This document shows, one piece after another, positions 17,204-24,504 of a stretch of DNA of 33,278 nucleotides. Source of the stretch: Bryobacteraceae bacterium (GTDB taxonomy: Bacteria > Acidobacteriota > Terriglobia > Bryobacterales > Bryobacteraceae); contig JASHQT010000034.1 in NCBI GenBank assembly GCA_030039005.1, forward strand, positions 1 to 33,278. Direction: 5' to 3'. Both the position numbers and the translations under genes were made by a program. Each line of letters begins with the position of its first letter. Position 1 is the first letter of the stretch. Under the pieces are notes generated by a model. It ran no database searches, was not told where the DNA came from, and saw only the letters and a program-made list of their open reading frames with translations.

Positions 17204-18082
17204 CTACTTGTTTGGCTCGTCCCAGCCTGATGGCGTCCCGGCCGGCATGTTCTTCATGAACGCCTCCACGGCGTGGATCTGGCCGCCGTAAATCTTGAAC
17301 GCTTCCCACACCATCAGCGCATCACCTGGGACACGCGTGGAACCGGCGCCGAAATCCATGCGCAGAACCACGATGCCGAGGTACTCATCCACCGCGGCGA
17401 CGCGCACCTGAATTCCCGAGAGTGTGGGAATGTGCTGGCCCTTGATGTCTTCGCATCCCTTCATGAAGGTGCAGCCGGGTCCAGCCATCAGGTTGCCGTT
17501 CTCAAATCGATAGGCGTCCTGGGCGAACGGTACGCCGACCGCGACGAAACTCCCGGCCTTCAGGCCCGCGGGATAGAGCTTGGCGATGCGGATGAGATCT
17601 TCGCGCGAGTTGCGTTCCGCATCGCCGACAAATTGGAGCATGCCGGCGCTTGGCGATTTCAGCGCTTCCGGTTTGAACAGCGAACCCTCGGTCTTATTCC
17701 GCGTCACCTGGGTCTCGATTTCGGAAATCTTTCCATCCGCGATTTTGAGCCGCAGCACCGCCAGCACCGGCATGGTGGCCTCTTGGGCGACTATATAGGA
17801 CGCTGCCACGCCTTCTTTGACGTCTAAAACGTCCAGCCGGTACGGCGTCAACCGCGCGATATTTCTCCACAGCGGACTGTCGCCCACCTTCGTCTCCACT
17901 GTGTCCTCGGTGAACCGGACGTTGCTTGCCAGTAGCAGCGAGCTCGGGCTGTGCGAAAGCATCGCGTTCAGATATTGCGTGACGAAACCGCCGAGACATT
18001 CGCGGTCGCACGCGGCGGCCTGCGCAACCGGCGCAGCCGGGATCGCGGCGAGCGCAATCGCGAGAAGGAAATGAGTTTTCAC
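17204..18082 (-). CDS. Exported DUF8021/SnoaL-like protein
   Basis: A 292-residue exported protein, last gene of a five-gene set. The signal peptide is clear (MKTHFLLAIALAAIPAAPVA, cleavage near AQA-AA). The mature protein starts with a Cys pair (CDRECL) and continues FVTQYLNAMLSHSPSSLLLA, VRFTEDTVETKVGDSPLW, which looks like the N-terminal part of the DUF8021 / NTF2-like group found in bacteria and fungi. A second half contains another Cys pair (GCTFMKGC) and RVAAVDEYLGIVVLRMDFG. Such folds often bind small hydrophobic ligands or act as isomerase-like enzymes, but function here is unknown. The start is GTG, and its first bases overlap the stop codon of the upstream DUF6152 gene (GTGA at 18079-18082), which suggests translational coupling. 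The family name is given from memory. Confidence 0.78.
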   Translation of the reverse strand: MKTHFLLAIALAAIPAAPVAQAAACDRECLGGFVTQYLNAMLSHSPSSLLLASNVRFTEDTVETKVGDSPLWRNIARLTPYRLDVLDVKEGVAASYIVAQEATMPVLAVLRLKIADGKISEIETQVTRNKTEGSLFKPEALKSPSAGMLQFVGDAERNSREDLIRIAKLYPAGLKAGSFVAVGVPFAQDAYRFENGNLMAGPGCTFMKGCEDIKGQHIPTLSGIQVRVAAVDEYLGIVVLRMDFGAGSTRVPGDALMVWEAFKIYGGQIHAVEAFMKNMPAGTPSGWDEPNK

Positions 18083-18474
18083 TTGGCTGCCGGCGCCGCC
18101 AGCGGCCGGTCCGTCAGCGTCTGACCGTTGGCGGTCGTGACCGAAACGAACAGAGCCCCGGGCTCGCCGCTTTTTTGCGGGTGGCCGACGACGGTGACTT
18201 TATCGCCCGGCTTCAGCGACGTCGATTTCCAGCCCGCCTTTACCAGAATGAACGGCGCCGTCATCTCGATGTTCCAATCGTCCACGCCGCCTTTATCGTT
18301 CGGCACTTCCAGCTCAATCCAGGAATGCGGATTCGCCCACTTGAACTGCTTCACCGTTCCCACCAGCGTCACGTTCTTGGCGCGGTCGAAACCTTCCATC
18401 GAATGATGGGCAAACGCCGAGCCGGCCATCGCGAGGCCGATCGCACAACTGCACGCCACCAGGTAGCTTCTCAT
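18079..18474 (-). CDS. DUF6152-like exported small protein, copy B
   Basis: A 131-residue protein with signal peptide MRSYLVACSCAIGLAMAGSA, cleaved near AFA-HH. The mature N-terminus begins with HHSMEGFDRAKNVTLVGTV, followed by FKWANPHSWIELEVPND, DDWNIEM, LKPGDKVTV and G-H-P-Q-K-S-G. This is the DUF6152 pattern: a small periplasmic beta-barrel-like protein starting with paired histidines. It is a paralogue of the protein encoded at 20109-20510, with the same block order. The exposed N-terminal His-His could bind metal, but that is a guess. It overlaps the next gene by four bases. The 37-bp gap upstream contains a perfect small palindrome (TTCGTTTTAACGAA). Confidence 0.85.
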   Translation of the reverse strand: MRSYLVACSCAIGLAMAGSAFAHHSMEGFDRAKNVTLVGTVKQFKWANPHSWIELEVPNDKGGVDDWNIEMTAPFILVKAGWKSTSLKPGDKVTVVGHPQKSGEPGALFVSVTTANGQTLTDRPLAAPAAK

Positions 18475-18511
18475 AAATTTCCCTTCGTTTTAACGAAAAT
18501 CATTTCTTGTG

Positions 18512-19315
18512 CTAACGGATATTCACCGATTTCGAAGTCACGCTCGGCATATGCGCATTCAAATCGGGAAGACACGACGCTTCAGTGATGTCCGTCTCAT
18601 CCTGGCGCTTCCAGCGCTTGGTCCATTTCCACTCACCCTCCCAGTCCTTGGGATCGCTGATCGTGTATTCGATCTGCAGCGTTTTTCCGCCGTCCAGCAT
18701 GGTCATGCGCTCCACCATGTGGGTCTGGTCGCTGAGCGGGATGCCGCTCTCCAGCCAGTGATGGTCGTTAACGAACCCGACGGTGTCCACCACCAGCGCG
18801 TCGCCGTCCCAGTGCCCGATCGATTCGCCGTTGAAGCTGGGAATAATAATGTCGGGATCGGTATGCTTACGGCCGTCCAGATAAATGATGCGGACGCTGT
18901 TCATGAAGCCGCTGATCATAAAAATGACGGTCGGCTTCTGAACCATCGCGATGGGCCACACCCGCGTCATGATCAAAGGCATCCCGGCCGGCCAGCAGGC
19001 GCCGATGTCGTCGTGATAAGCCTTGCCTTCGGCGCGCGCTTTCTTCGCGGCGTCGTACTGCACCTGGGCTTCGGCTGTCAGCTTGGCGCCCGGCGGCGGC
19101 GAAAACGTGAACGGATTGTCGCGGCTGAAAGCGTGCAGCCATGTGCCCGTGATGTCGAAAGGAGGTTTGGGGCGCGACTTCTCCAGATTCTCGGGAGCCA
19201 GCGCTCCGATTTGCGAAGGCGGCGCCGTCAGCGGCGGTGGCGCCGTGGATTGGGCCCCGGCAAGGGCGGCAAGGGTGAGCCCGGCCGCTGCGGTGACAAA
19301 TAATCGCTTCTGCAT
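18512..19315 (-). CDS. Exported conserved protein with GHWxGDxLVVDTVGF motif, copy B
   Basis: A 267-residue secreted protein. The signal peptide (MQKRLFVTAAAGLTLAALAGA) is followed by a Pro/Ala linker and then a region of unknown function seen widely in Acidobacteria and Proteobacteria. Its marks are D-I-T-G-T-W near residue 55, CWPAGMPLIM, VRIIYLDGRKH, SIGHWDGDALVVDTVGF and a later VERMTMLDG. It is a paralogue of the protein encoded just upstream (19331-20089), which has the same blocks in the same order; the G-H-x-x-G-D-x-L-V-V-D-T-V-G core is the best conserved. The block order suggests a beta-rich, possibly lipocalin-like fold, but I know of no defined activity. The gap to the upstream gene is 15 bp, so the genes are co-transcribed. 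Confidence 0.8.
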   Translation of the reverse strand: MQKRLFVTAAAGLTLAALAGAQSTAPPPLTAPPSQIGALAPENLEKSRPKPPFDITGTWLHAFSRDNPFTFSPPPGAKLTAEAQVQYDAAKKARAEGKAYHDDIGACWPAGMPLIMTRVWPIAMVQKPTVIFMISGFMNSVRIIYLDGRKHTDPDIIIPSFNGESIGHWDGDALVVDTVGFVNDHHWLESGIPLSDQTHMVERMTMLDGGKTLQIEYTISDPKDWEGEWKWTKRWKRQDETDITEASCLPDLNAHMPSVTSKSVNIR

Positions 19316-19330
19316 CGTTAAATTCCTTAT

Positions 19331-20089
19331 CTATTTATCGTGTAGTTTCAGGCGCACGATGCCGTTCGAGTCGACATATTCGCGGTTGTTGTCGCACACA
19401 AACTCCACCATTTCGTAATCTTTGGGCATGCGCTTATAGGCCACGGTGTACGTATACGGCTTTTCCAGCACCACCGGATCTTCAATTGTAATTTGATCGT
19501 GCAGGATATCGGGCGCCAGCAGCCGAATACGTTCGGTGACCCGCATTTCGGGGCTATGTGGGATCCCGCGCAGCGTCACCGCCGGCTTGATCCCGACGGT
19601 GTCCACCACTAGCGTGTCGCCTTCGAAATGGCCCACCGAACGGCCGTAGTAGCCCGGGGCAACGTCTTCGATCTTTTCCTGCGGACGGTCCAGGTAAACG
19701 CGGCGCACTTCGCTGAATGCTTCGGCGATAATCGTGACTTGCCTAGGTGTCTGGATGAACTCCACCGGATAAATCGCCACCGACATCATGGTTGGCACGC
19801 CGTAGGGGATGCATTCGGCGCCGGGAGTGGCGAGCTGCTCGCCGCGTTTCGCTGCCGCCGCTTCTTCAGCTTGGCGCGCCCGATAGGGTCCATCGTAGGC
19901 GGGCTTCAAGACCAGCGGCGAAGGCGCGGGCGGGCGAAACGCCGGGTCCGCACCCGGTCCGCCGCGGTAAATTCCCCAAATGCCCGTGAAATCCGGCGAT
20001 TCAGCGGCGAAAAGCGCGGGCGTCATTGTTACGAGTGGCGCTGCTACCGCGGCCGCGAGCATCATGCACGAAAAAAAGATCGACTTCAT
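19331..20089 (-). CDS. Exported conserved protein with GHFEGDTLVVDTVG motif, copy A
   Basis: A 252-residue secreted protein, paralogue of the next gene downstream. The start is the ATG at 20087-20089, which gives a signal peptide (MKSIFFSCMMLAAAVAAPLV to LFA-AE) and has GGGGA 7 nt upstream; the longer open frame is a non-coding extension into the upstream gene. The mature protein has DFTGIWGIYRGG, ECIPYGVPTMM, VRRVYLDRPQE, SVGHFEGDTLVVDTVGI, GIPHSPEMRVTERI and a C-terminal YTVAYKRMPKDYEMVEFVC. These blocks align one-to-one with copy B. The D-F-x-G-x-W start of the mature domain is typical of these exported proteins. Function unknown. It lies 19 bp from the DUF6152 gene upstream. Confidence 0.8.
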   Translation of the reverse strand: MKSIFFSCMMLAAAVAAPLVTMTPALFAAESPDFTGIWGIYRGGPGADPAFRPPAPSPLVLKPAYDGPYRARQAEEAAAAKRGEQLATPGAECIPYGVPTMMSVAIYPVEFIQTPRQVTIIAEAFSEVRRVYLDRPQEKIEDVAPGYYGRSVGHFEGDTLVVDTVGIKPAVTLRGIPHSPEMRVTERIRLLAPDILHDQITIEDPVVLEKPYTYTVAYKRMPKDYEMVEFVCDNNREYVDSNGIVRLKLHDK

Positions 20090-20108
20090 TCCTGGTTCCC
20101 CGCGCTGA

Positions 20109-20510
20109 TCACTTCTGTGCCGGCGGCGGCCCCAGCCGCGGTCCGTTGGTGAGCACTTTTCCGCTCGGCAGCGTGGCCTCGGAAAGGAACCCGCCATTCT
20201 GCCCGCTCTTCATCGGATTGATGATCAGCGTGACCTTGTCGCCCATATGCAGGCTGCTGAACTTCCAGCCGCTTTGCATCAGAATGCTGGGGCTGCCCAT
20301 CTCGATGCTCCAGTGCTTCACCGTTCCTTTTTCGTCGGGAACGTCGATCTCGATGTAGGAATGCGGATTCGTCCATTCGAAAGAGGTGACGGTGCCGACC
20401 AGCGTGATCCGTTTCGTCATGTCGAACATGGTGAACGAATGGTGCGCCAGCGCCGGAGTCACCAACGCCCCCGCCGCCAGAAGAACGGCCAATGCATGCA
20501 ATATCTTCAT
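20109..20510 (-). CDS. DUF6152-like exported small protein, copy A
   Basis: A 133-residue protein and the first gene of the five-gene set. The ATG at 20508-20510 has AGGGG 8 nt upstream and opens a signal peptide (MKILHALAVLLAAGALVTPA, cleaved near LA-HH). The mature part begins HHSFTMFDMTKRITLVGTV and continues with FEWTNPHSYIEIDVPDEKG, KHWSIEM and LHMGDKVTL. Copy B has the same elements at the same spacing, so this is an ancient or moderately diverged duplication rather than a recent one. DUF6152 proteins are periplasmic and of unknown role. A candidate promoter sits 29-58 bp upstream, shared in part with the divergent permease gene. Confidence 0.85.
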   Translation of the reverse strand: MKILHALAVLLAAGALVTPALAHHSFTMFDMTKRITLVGTVTSFEWTNPHSYIEIDVPDEKGTVKHWSIEMGSPSILMQSGWKFSSLHMGDKVTLIINPMKSGQNGGFLSEATLPSGKVLTNGPRLGPPPAQK

Positions 20511-20538
20511 TCTTGATGCCCCTAATTTGATCGAGTCC

Positions 20539-20593
20539 ATAGTATTCCTTTATGCGCCGGTTTTGCAACTTCGCCGCAGCCTCGAACTATACT
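20539..20593. promoter_or_regulatory. Divergent promoter region with a shared palindromic -35 box
   Basis: Between the divergent genes lies TTGCAA (20563-20568), which reads the same on both strands. On the minus strand it is followed 18 bp later by TACTAT (20539-20544), and on the plus strand 19 bp later by TATACT (20588-20593). The two elements could serve as promoters for the exported-protein operon and for the permease. Spacings are slightly long and the matches moderate, so this is a candidate only. If both are real, the two polymerases would exclude each other. Confidence 0.3.
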
Positions 20594-20644
20594 TGAGAAA
20601 ATGGCGGCCCGGTAGTCGCTCCCCGCCGCGGGAATGGAGGCCCT

Positions 20645-23095
20645 GTGAACCTTTGGAACGACTTTAAATTCGCGGCCCGCTCGCTCACACGCACCAAGGG
20701 CCTGACCGCGGCCGTGATCGTCACCCTGGCGCTGGGGATTGGAGCGAATGCCGCCATTTTCACGCTGGTCCGCGGCGTCCTTTTGCGTCCGCTGGTGAAT
20801 CGCGATGAAGACCGCCTGATTTACATCCGCCAAAGCGCGCGTGGAAGCGGCATCGACAACGCAACATTTTCGGTGCCTGAAATCCGGGACTTGCAATCGC
20901 GCGTGAAGACCATCAGCGCGTTTGGCGATTTCTCCACCATCGGTTTCACGATGGTCGGGCTGGGAGAACCGCGCGAAATCCAGGCTGGAGTGGTGGGCGG
21001 ATCGTACTTCCAGGTGATGGGACTGCGCCCGGTGTTGGGCCGGCTTCTCGATCAGCGCGATGACGGACCCGCCGCCGCGGGCGCGGTCGTGCTCACGTAC
21101 CGCTTCTGGACCACCGCGCTTCACGGCGATCCGTCGGTGATCGGAAGAACCGTGCGGTTGGGCACGCGCTCGGCCACTATTGTCGGCGTGCTGGAACCCT
21201 CGGTTCCCTATCCGGCCGAGACCGAAATCATCGCCAATGTCGTCACCAGCCCGCATCATCTTTCCGCCACCATGGTCACCGGGCGTGTGCACCGCATGAC
21301 GGAGCTGTTCGGGCGTCTGGCGCCGGGCGCGACATTGGAGCAGGCGCGCGCGGAACTCGCCACGGTACACGGCACCATCCTGCGAGAACATCCCGAGACA
21401 TATCCGGCTAAAGCCGATTTCCGCATCAGCGCCGTCCGGCTGCGCGATCAAATCACCTCGCGCGCCCGAATCGTGTTGTGGGTGCTGCTGGCCGCGTCGA
21501 TTTTGGTGTTCGTGATCGCCTGTTCGAACGTCGCCAATTTGATTCTGGCGCGAACCGTGCGCCGCGAAGGCGAGCTGGCCGTTCGCGCGGCGCTCGGGGC
21601 TAGTGCCGGCGCGCTGCGTCGCACCCTGCTGGCCGAAAGCCTGCTGCTATGCGGCGCGGGCGCGGCTCTGGGGGTGCTGAGCGCCGAACCGATGGTCGCG
21701 ATTCTCGCTCGCTACGCATCGCGGTTTTCGGTGCGGGCGCTCGATCTCACCGTAGATTCCAGCATGCTTTGGGTGGGCGCGGGCCTTGCGGTGCTTGCGG
21801 CCGTGCTGCTGGCGTTGGTGCCGCGGCTGCCTGAGGCCGGAACGTCGCACGGGTTGAATCTCGCGAGCGGCAGTCTGCGGGTAACCGGCGCCACCAGCGC
21901 ACGACAGCGCGTTTTCGTCGTGACGCAAATTGCGGCGTGCTTTGTTTTATTGGCTGGCGCCAGCATGCTGCTGAAGACGCTGCTCGCGCTCGAAGCCGTG
22001 CAGACCGGATTCGATATGCATCACGTGCTCGCGATCAACGTTCCGGTAATGTCGTACGGCAAGACGCCCGGCCAGGTGTTGAATTTCTACAAGGAAACCA
22101 TCCGGCGCGTCCAGGCCTTGCCGGGCGTGGATAGCGTCGCGGTGGGCACCGTAGTTCCCTGGCGCGATGCGGGCAGTTATGGCCCGGGTTTCCAGTTCTC
22201 CGTCGACGGCCACGTCCGCGCGCCGGGCGAAGAGGACCCGCGCGCGCAGTTCCGTACCATTTCACCGGGGTTCTTCGCGGCGCTGGGCGTTCCGCTGCTC
22301 GCCGGGCGCGATTTCGACGCGCGCGACCGCGCCAAGGGCGAAGCTGTGGTCATCGTCAGCCAGAGCCTGGCGCAGCGCATGTTCCCCGCGGGCGATGCCG
22401 TGAACCGCCACTTGATGTGGACCGATCCGGTGATGAAGTTCATCGACGTCAGCGCTGAGCCGCGGCGGATCGTCGGCGTGGTGGCCGACATGGATGACGA
22501 ACACGTGATGCCTGGACCGGCGTTGAACGTGTATCATCCTCTGGATCAGGAAATGGGCGGAGGCCGCTTGTTCATTCATGCGCATTCGAATCCTTACGCG
22601 CTGGTGTCTCCAGTTACGCGCATCATTCGCGATATGTCGGCCGACCAGGTGGTGGAGCGTGCGGCGACGCTCGAAGACGTGCGCGCCGAAGTGCTGACGC
22701 CGGACCGGCTGAATACGCTGGTGTTCGGCGGCTTTGCGGCCGTGGCGCTGCTGATCGCCGTGGTTGGCGTGGCGGGTGTGCTGGCGTTTTCGGTCAGCGG
22801 GCGCACGCGCGAGTTCGGCATTCGCCTGGCGGTGGGATCCCAGCCGCGAAGTCTGGTTTGGGGTGTGATGCGCGAAGGTGCCTGGATGGCCATCATCGGG
22901 GTTATTGCTGGCGCCGCGGGCGGCTTCGCGCTGGCGCGCTTGGCCGGCAGTTATTTTCCCGATATCCGGATGCCGGGCGTGCTGCCGGCGCTGGGGTCCG
23001 CGATCGTTTTGCTGGCCGCTGCGGTGGTCGCTTCGCTGCTGCCGGCCGCCCGCGCCGCGCGCATCGACGTGATGCAGGCGCTGCGAACCGAGTGA
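20645..23095 (+). CDS. ADOP-type duplicated ABC permease (MacB/FtsX domains), no ATPase
   Basis: An 816-residue membrane protein of the acidobacterial duplicated orphan permease type (TIGR03434-like). It has a first helix (VIVTLALGIGANAAIFTLV, about 23-42) and a MacB-like periplasmic domain to about 270. An FtsX core of three helices (about 275-400) is followed by a second helix at the middle (RQRVFVVTQIAACFVLLAGA) and a second periplasmic domain (about 450-685). A second FtsX core (690-805) ends in AARAARIDVMQALRTE. Each half resembles a complete MacB permease, so the protein is an internal duplication. No ATP-binding protein is encoded next to it. The family is large in Acidobacteria and its transport role is unproven; drug, peptide or lipoprotein export is guessed. 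The start is GTG with GGAGG 4 nt upstream. Confidence 0.93.
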   Translation: MNLWNDFKFAARSLTRTKGLTAAVIVTLALGIGANAAIFTLVRGVLLRPLVNRDEDRLIYIRQSARGSGIDNATFSVPEIRDLQSRVKTISAFGDFSTIGFTMVGLGEPREIQAGVVGGSYFQVMGLRPVLGRLLDQRDDGPAAAGAVVLTYRFWTTALHGDPSVIGRTVRLGTRSATIVGVLEPSVPYPAETEIIANVVTSPHHLSATMVTGRVHRMTELFGRLAPGATLEQARAELATVHGTILREHPETYPAKADFRISAVRLRDQITSRARIVLWVLLAASILVFVIACSNVANLILARTVRREGELAVRAALGASAGALRRTLLAESLLLCGAGAALGVLSAEPMVAILARYASRFSVRALDLTVDSSMLWVGAGLAVLAAVLLALVPRLPEAGTSHGLNLASGSLRVTGATSARQRVFVVTQIAACFVLLAGASMLLKTLLALEAVQTGFDMHHVLAINVPVMSYGKTPGQVLNFYKETIRRVQALPGVDSVAVGTVVPWRDAGSYGPGFQFSVDGHVRAPGEEDPRAQFRTISPGFFAALGVPLLAGRDFDARDRAKGEAVVIVSQSLAQRMFPAGDAVNRHLMWTDPVMKFIDVSAEPRRIVGVVADMDDEHVMPGPALNVYHPLDQEMGGGRLFIHAHSNPYALVSPVTRIIRDMSADQVVERAATLEDVRAEVLTPDRLNTLVFGGFAAVALLIAVVGVAGVLAFSVSGRTREFGIRLAVGSQPRSLVWGVMREGAWMAIIGVIAGAAGGFALARLAGSYFPDIRMPGVLPALGSAIVLLAAAVVASLLPAARAARIDVMQALRTE

Positions 23096-23151
23096 TCCAC
23101 CCATTGATCCGGCGGCTGGGTCTGGTAACCCCGGTGCTACCATGAAGGGGA

Positions 23152-23775
23152 ATGCCTGCCACCACCGAAGCAGGGGTGTTCGACGAGTCCGGGTTGCTGG
23201 CCAAGGCTCGCGAGGGCGACATCGCGGCCTTCAATGAGCTGGTGAACCGGTACTCACCCAAGATCTACCGCCTGGCCAAACACATCACGCAAAACGATAC
23301 GGACGCCGAGGACGTGCTGCAAGAAACGTTCATGAAGTCGTTCGAGCATTTAGGGGATTTCCACGGGCAATCTAAGTTCTATACCTGGATTGTCCGCATC
23401 GCCGTGAATGAGTCGCTCATGAAACTGCGCAAGCGGAAGTCCGACCGGACCGTCCCGCTGGATGAGCCGCTCGATACGGGCGAAGATACCGTGGTCCGCG
23501 AAATCGCGGTGTGGGAAGATAACCCCGAGCAGCAGTACTCCCGCGAGGAGTTAGCTAAGATTCTGGACGAAGCGGTGGAGAGCCTTAAGCCGGCTTTCCG
23601 AACCGTTTTCGTGCTGCGAGACATCGAAGAATTGAGCACTGAGGAGACCGCCGAGACACTCGGCATATCGGTGCCGGCGGTCAAGAGCCGTTTGCTGCGC
23701 GCGCGGTTGCAGTTGCGGGAGAGGCTAACGCGCTTCTTCCGGCGGAAAGGGGATGACGTTTTTGCTTACCTGTAA
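23152..23775 (+). CDS. ECF (extracytoplasmic function) RNA polymerase sigma factor
   Basis: A 207-residue sigma-70 family factor lacking regions 1 and 3. Region 2 covers about 20-90: NELVNRYSPKIYRLAKHIT, then DAEDVLQETFMKSFEHL (2.2) and FYTWIVRIAVNESLMKLRKR (2.3-2.4, promoter melting and -10 recognition). Region 4 covers about 135-195, with the helix-turn-helix LSTEETAETLGISVPAVKSR and LLRARLQLRERL recognising the -35. A linker of about 35 acidic residues separates them. Such factors redirect RNA polymerase to stress or envelope genes when an anti-sigma factor releases them. The overlapping downstream gene encodes a candidate anti-sigma factor. The start ATG at 23152 lies directly after AAGGGGA, unusually close for a ribosome binding site, so initiation may be inefficient or the true start slightly different. 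Confidence 0.95.
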   Translation: MPATTEAGVFDESGLLAKAREGDIAAFNELVNRYSPKIYRLAKHITQNDTDAEDVLQETFMKSFEHLGDFHGQSKFYTWIVRIAVNESLMKLRKRKSDRTVPLDEPLDTGEDTVVREIAVWEDNPEQQYSREELAKILDEAVESLKPAFRTVFVLRDIEELSTEETAETLGISVPAVKSRLLRARLQLRERLTRFFRRKGDDVFAYL

Positions 23776-24025
23776 AGAGTTTTTGCAGGAGCTCGCCGAT
23801 TACCTGGATTCAACCGTGGACGCGGAACTGCGCGTGAAGCTGGAGAGGCATATTAGCGAATGCCCTAACTGCTTCGTGATCCTGGACACCACGCAAAAGA
23901 CCCTCAAGGTTTACAAAGGGGTTGAGCCGCAGGCCATCCCCGACGACGTCCAGATCCGGTTGATGAAGGCGGTGGAGCGCAAACTGGCTGCCACGAAGAC
24001 AGCCGCCGGCAAATCCACTCTCTGA
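23753..24025 (+). CDS. Zinc-finger (ZAS-type) anti-sigma factor
   Basis: A 90-residue protein whose gene overlaps the sigma factor gene by 23 bp, typical of a sigma/anti-sigma pair. It has the zinc-binding anti-sigma signature: Cys7 in TCKEFLQELADYLD, and HISECPNC (His33, Cys36, Cys39), giving the H-x3-C-x2-C pattern. After a short linker it ends in a basic helix without a membrane segment. It is therefore a soluble anti-sigma factor that probably senses redox or metal state through the zinc site, rather than an envelope-spanning one. The ATG at 23753 is preceded by a GGAAAGGGG purine tract inside the sigma gene. It faces the 91-aa gene on the other strand across a 34-bp gap that shows no terminator. 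Confidence 0.9.
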   Translation: MTFLLTCKEFLQELADYLDSTVDAELRVKLERHISECPNCFVILDTTQKTLKVYKGVEPQAIPDDVQIRLMKAVERKLAATKTAAGKSTL

Positions 24026-24059
24026 GCCATTCCTACTTGGCTGGTTTGGCCGCCGTCGA

Positions 24060-24335
24060 TTAAGACGAAAGCCGGGGCCGCGACACATGCACGCTGCCAG
24101 GCAGGCGGCATCGCACGAGCGCTTCGCGAACGCGCTCTACCTGATTCAAATACGCTGGGAATTCTACCAGCACCTCCGCCGTCCGATGATAGAGCTGAGG
24201 ATTCACTGGAAAATCAAGCGAGGCCAACGCCTCCAGCAGTTCCTCCAAAAGCTTCGGTTCCGTTGCAATACTGAGGGAGATCAGTTCGCCCTCCCGTCCA
24301 AACAGGGCGGCCTGATAGGGTAGAGACGCCGTCAC
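24060..24335 (-). CDS. Conserved hypothetical protein, 91 aa, behind a structured leader
   Basis: I do not recognise a named family. The GTG start at 24333-24335 is supported by GGAGAGG 8 nt upstream; the open frame could extend 17 codons further, but that part lies over a terminator hairpin. The protein is soluble. It has a beta-like opening (ASLPYQAALFGREGELISL), an amphipathic helix (EPKLLEELLEALASL), a conserved-looking FPVNPQLYHRTAEVLVEFPA segment, a second helix (NQVERVREALVR) and a basic tail. A beta-alpha-beta-alpha order like this fits a small ACT- or ferredoxin-like fold, but that is a guess. It appears to be transcribed alone. The folded leader and terminator upstream point to regulation by attenuation. 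Confidence 0.65.
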   Translation of the reverse strand: MTASLPYQAALFGREGELISLSIATEPKLLEELLEALASLDFPVNPQLYHRTAEVLVEFPAYLNQVERVREALVRCRLPGSVHVSRPRLSS

Positions 24336-24365
24336 ACGATGATCCTCTCCGGCGACCCGGTCCCA

Positions 24366-24399
24366 AAATAAAAATCCCCTGGGCAAGTGCCACAGGGGG
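24366..24399 (-). terminator. Intrinsic terminator/attenuator before the 91-aa gene
   Basis: On the minus strand CCCCTG (24393-24398) pairs with CAGGGG (24376-24381). Inner pairing of GGC with GCC extends the stem, and ATTTTTATTTT follows immediately. It lies between the structured leader and the GTG start, so it would stop transcription before the gene unless the leader prevents hairpin formation. The opposite strand lacks a comparable T-run. Confidence 0.75.
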
Positions 24400-24490
24400 T
24401 TTAGTTTCGTGAAGACCGACTCACCTTTAGCACTTTTTATCGTGGTTGCAATTAGCCGGCTGCGCCTTGCGGCGAAACCTAAATCAATCC
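24366..24490 (-). ncRNA. Structured 5' leader with attenuator, candidate riboswitch of unknown class
   Basis: Read on the minus strand, the leader of the 91-aa gene folds into a closing stem (arms 24475-24483 and 24400-24407, with one bulge). Inside it are a hairpin of CGCC-GCAA-GGCG (24463-24474) with a GNRA tetraloop, and a helix of CCGGCU with AGUCGG (24454-24459 with 24416-24421). That helix is capped by ACCAC pairing with GUG and GGU around an asymmetric bulge CUAAA (24423-24446). This makes a three-way junction. The terminator follows without a break, and the gene starts about 30 nt beyond it. The GNRA loop and U-run fit only the minus strand. A possible -10 box (TATAAA, 24499-24504) lies just upstream. 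I compared it from memory with c-di-GMP, cobalamin, fluoride, purine, SAM, TPP and THF classes and found no match. Confidence 0.55.
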
Positions 24491-24504
24491 ACGGTTCATT
24501 TATA

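Noticed and set aside
20086..20568. 160-codon frame overlapping DUF6152 copy A
   Set aside because: The alternative frame lacks domains; the DUF6152 frame has a signal peptide, a ribosome binding site and a paralogue.
24366..24490. Assignment of the leader to the c-di-GMP-I (GEMM), fluoride, cobalamin or purine riboswitch
   Set aside because: The conserved sequences of those aptamers are missing: no ACGCA-N-AAGCC and partner for GEMM, no fluoride pseudoknot sequences, no cobalamin GCCACTG box and no purine junction sequences.
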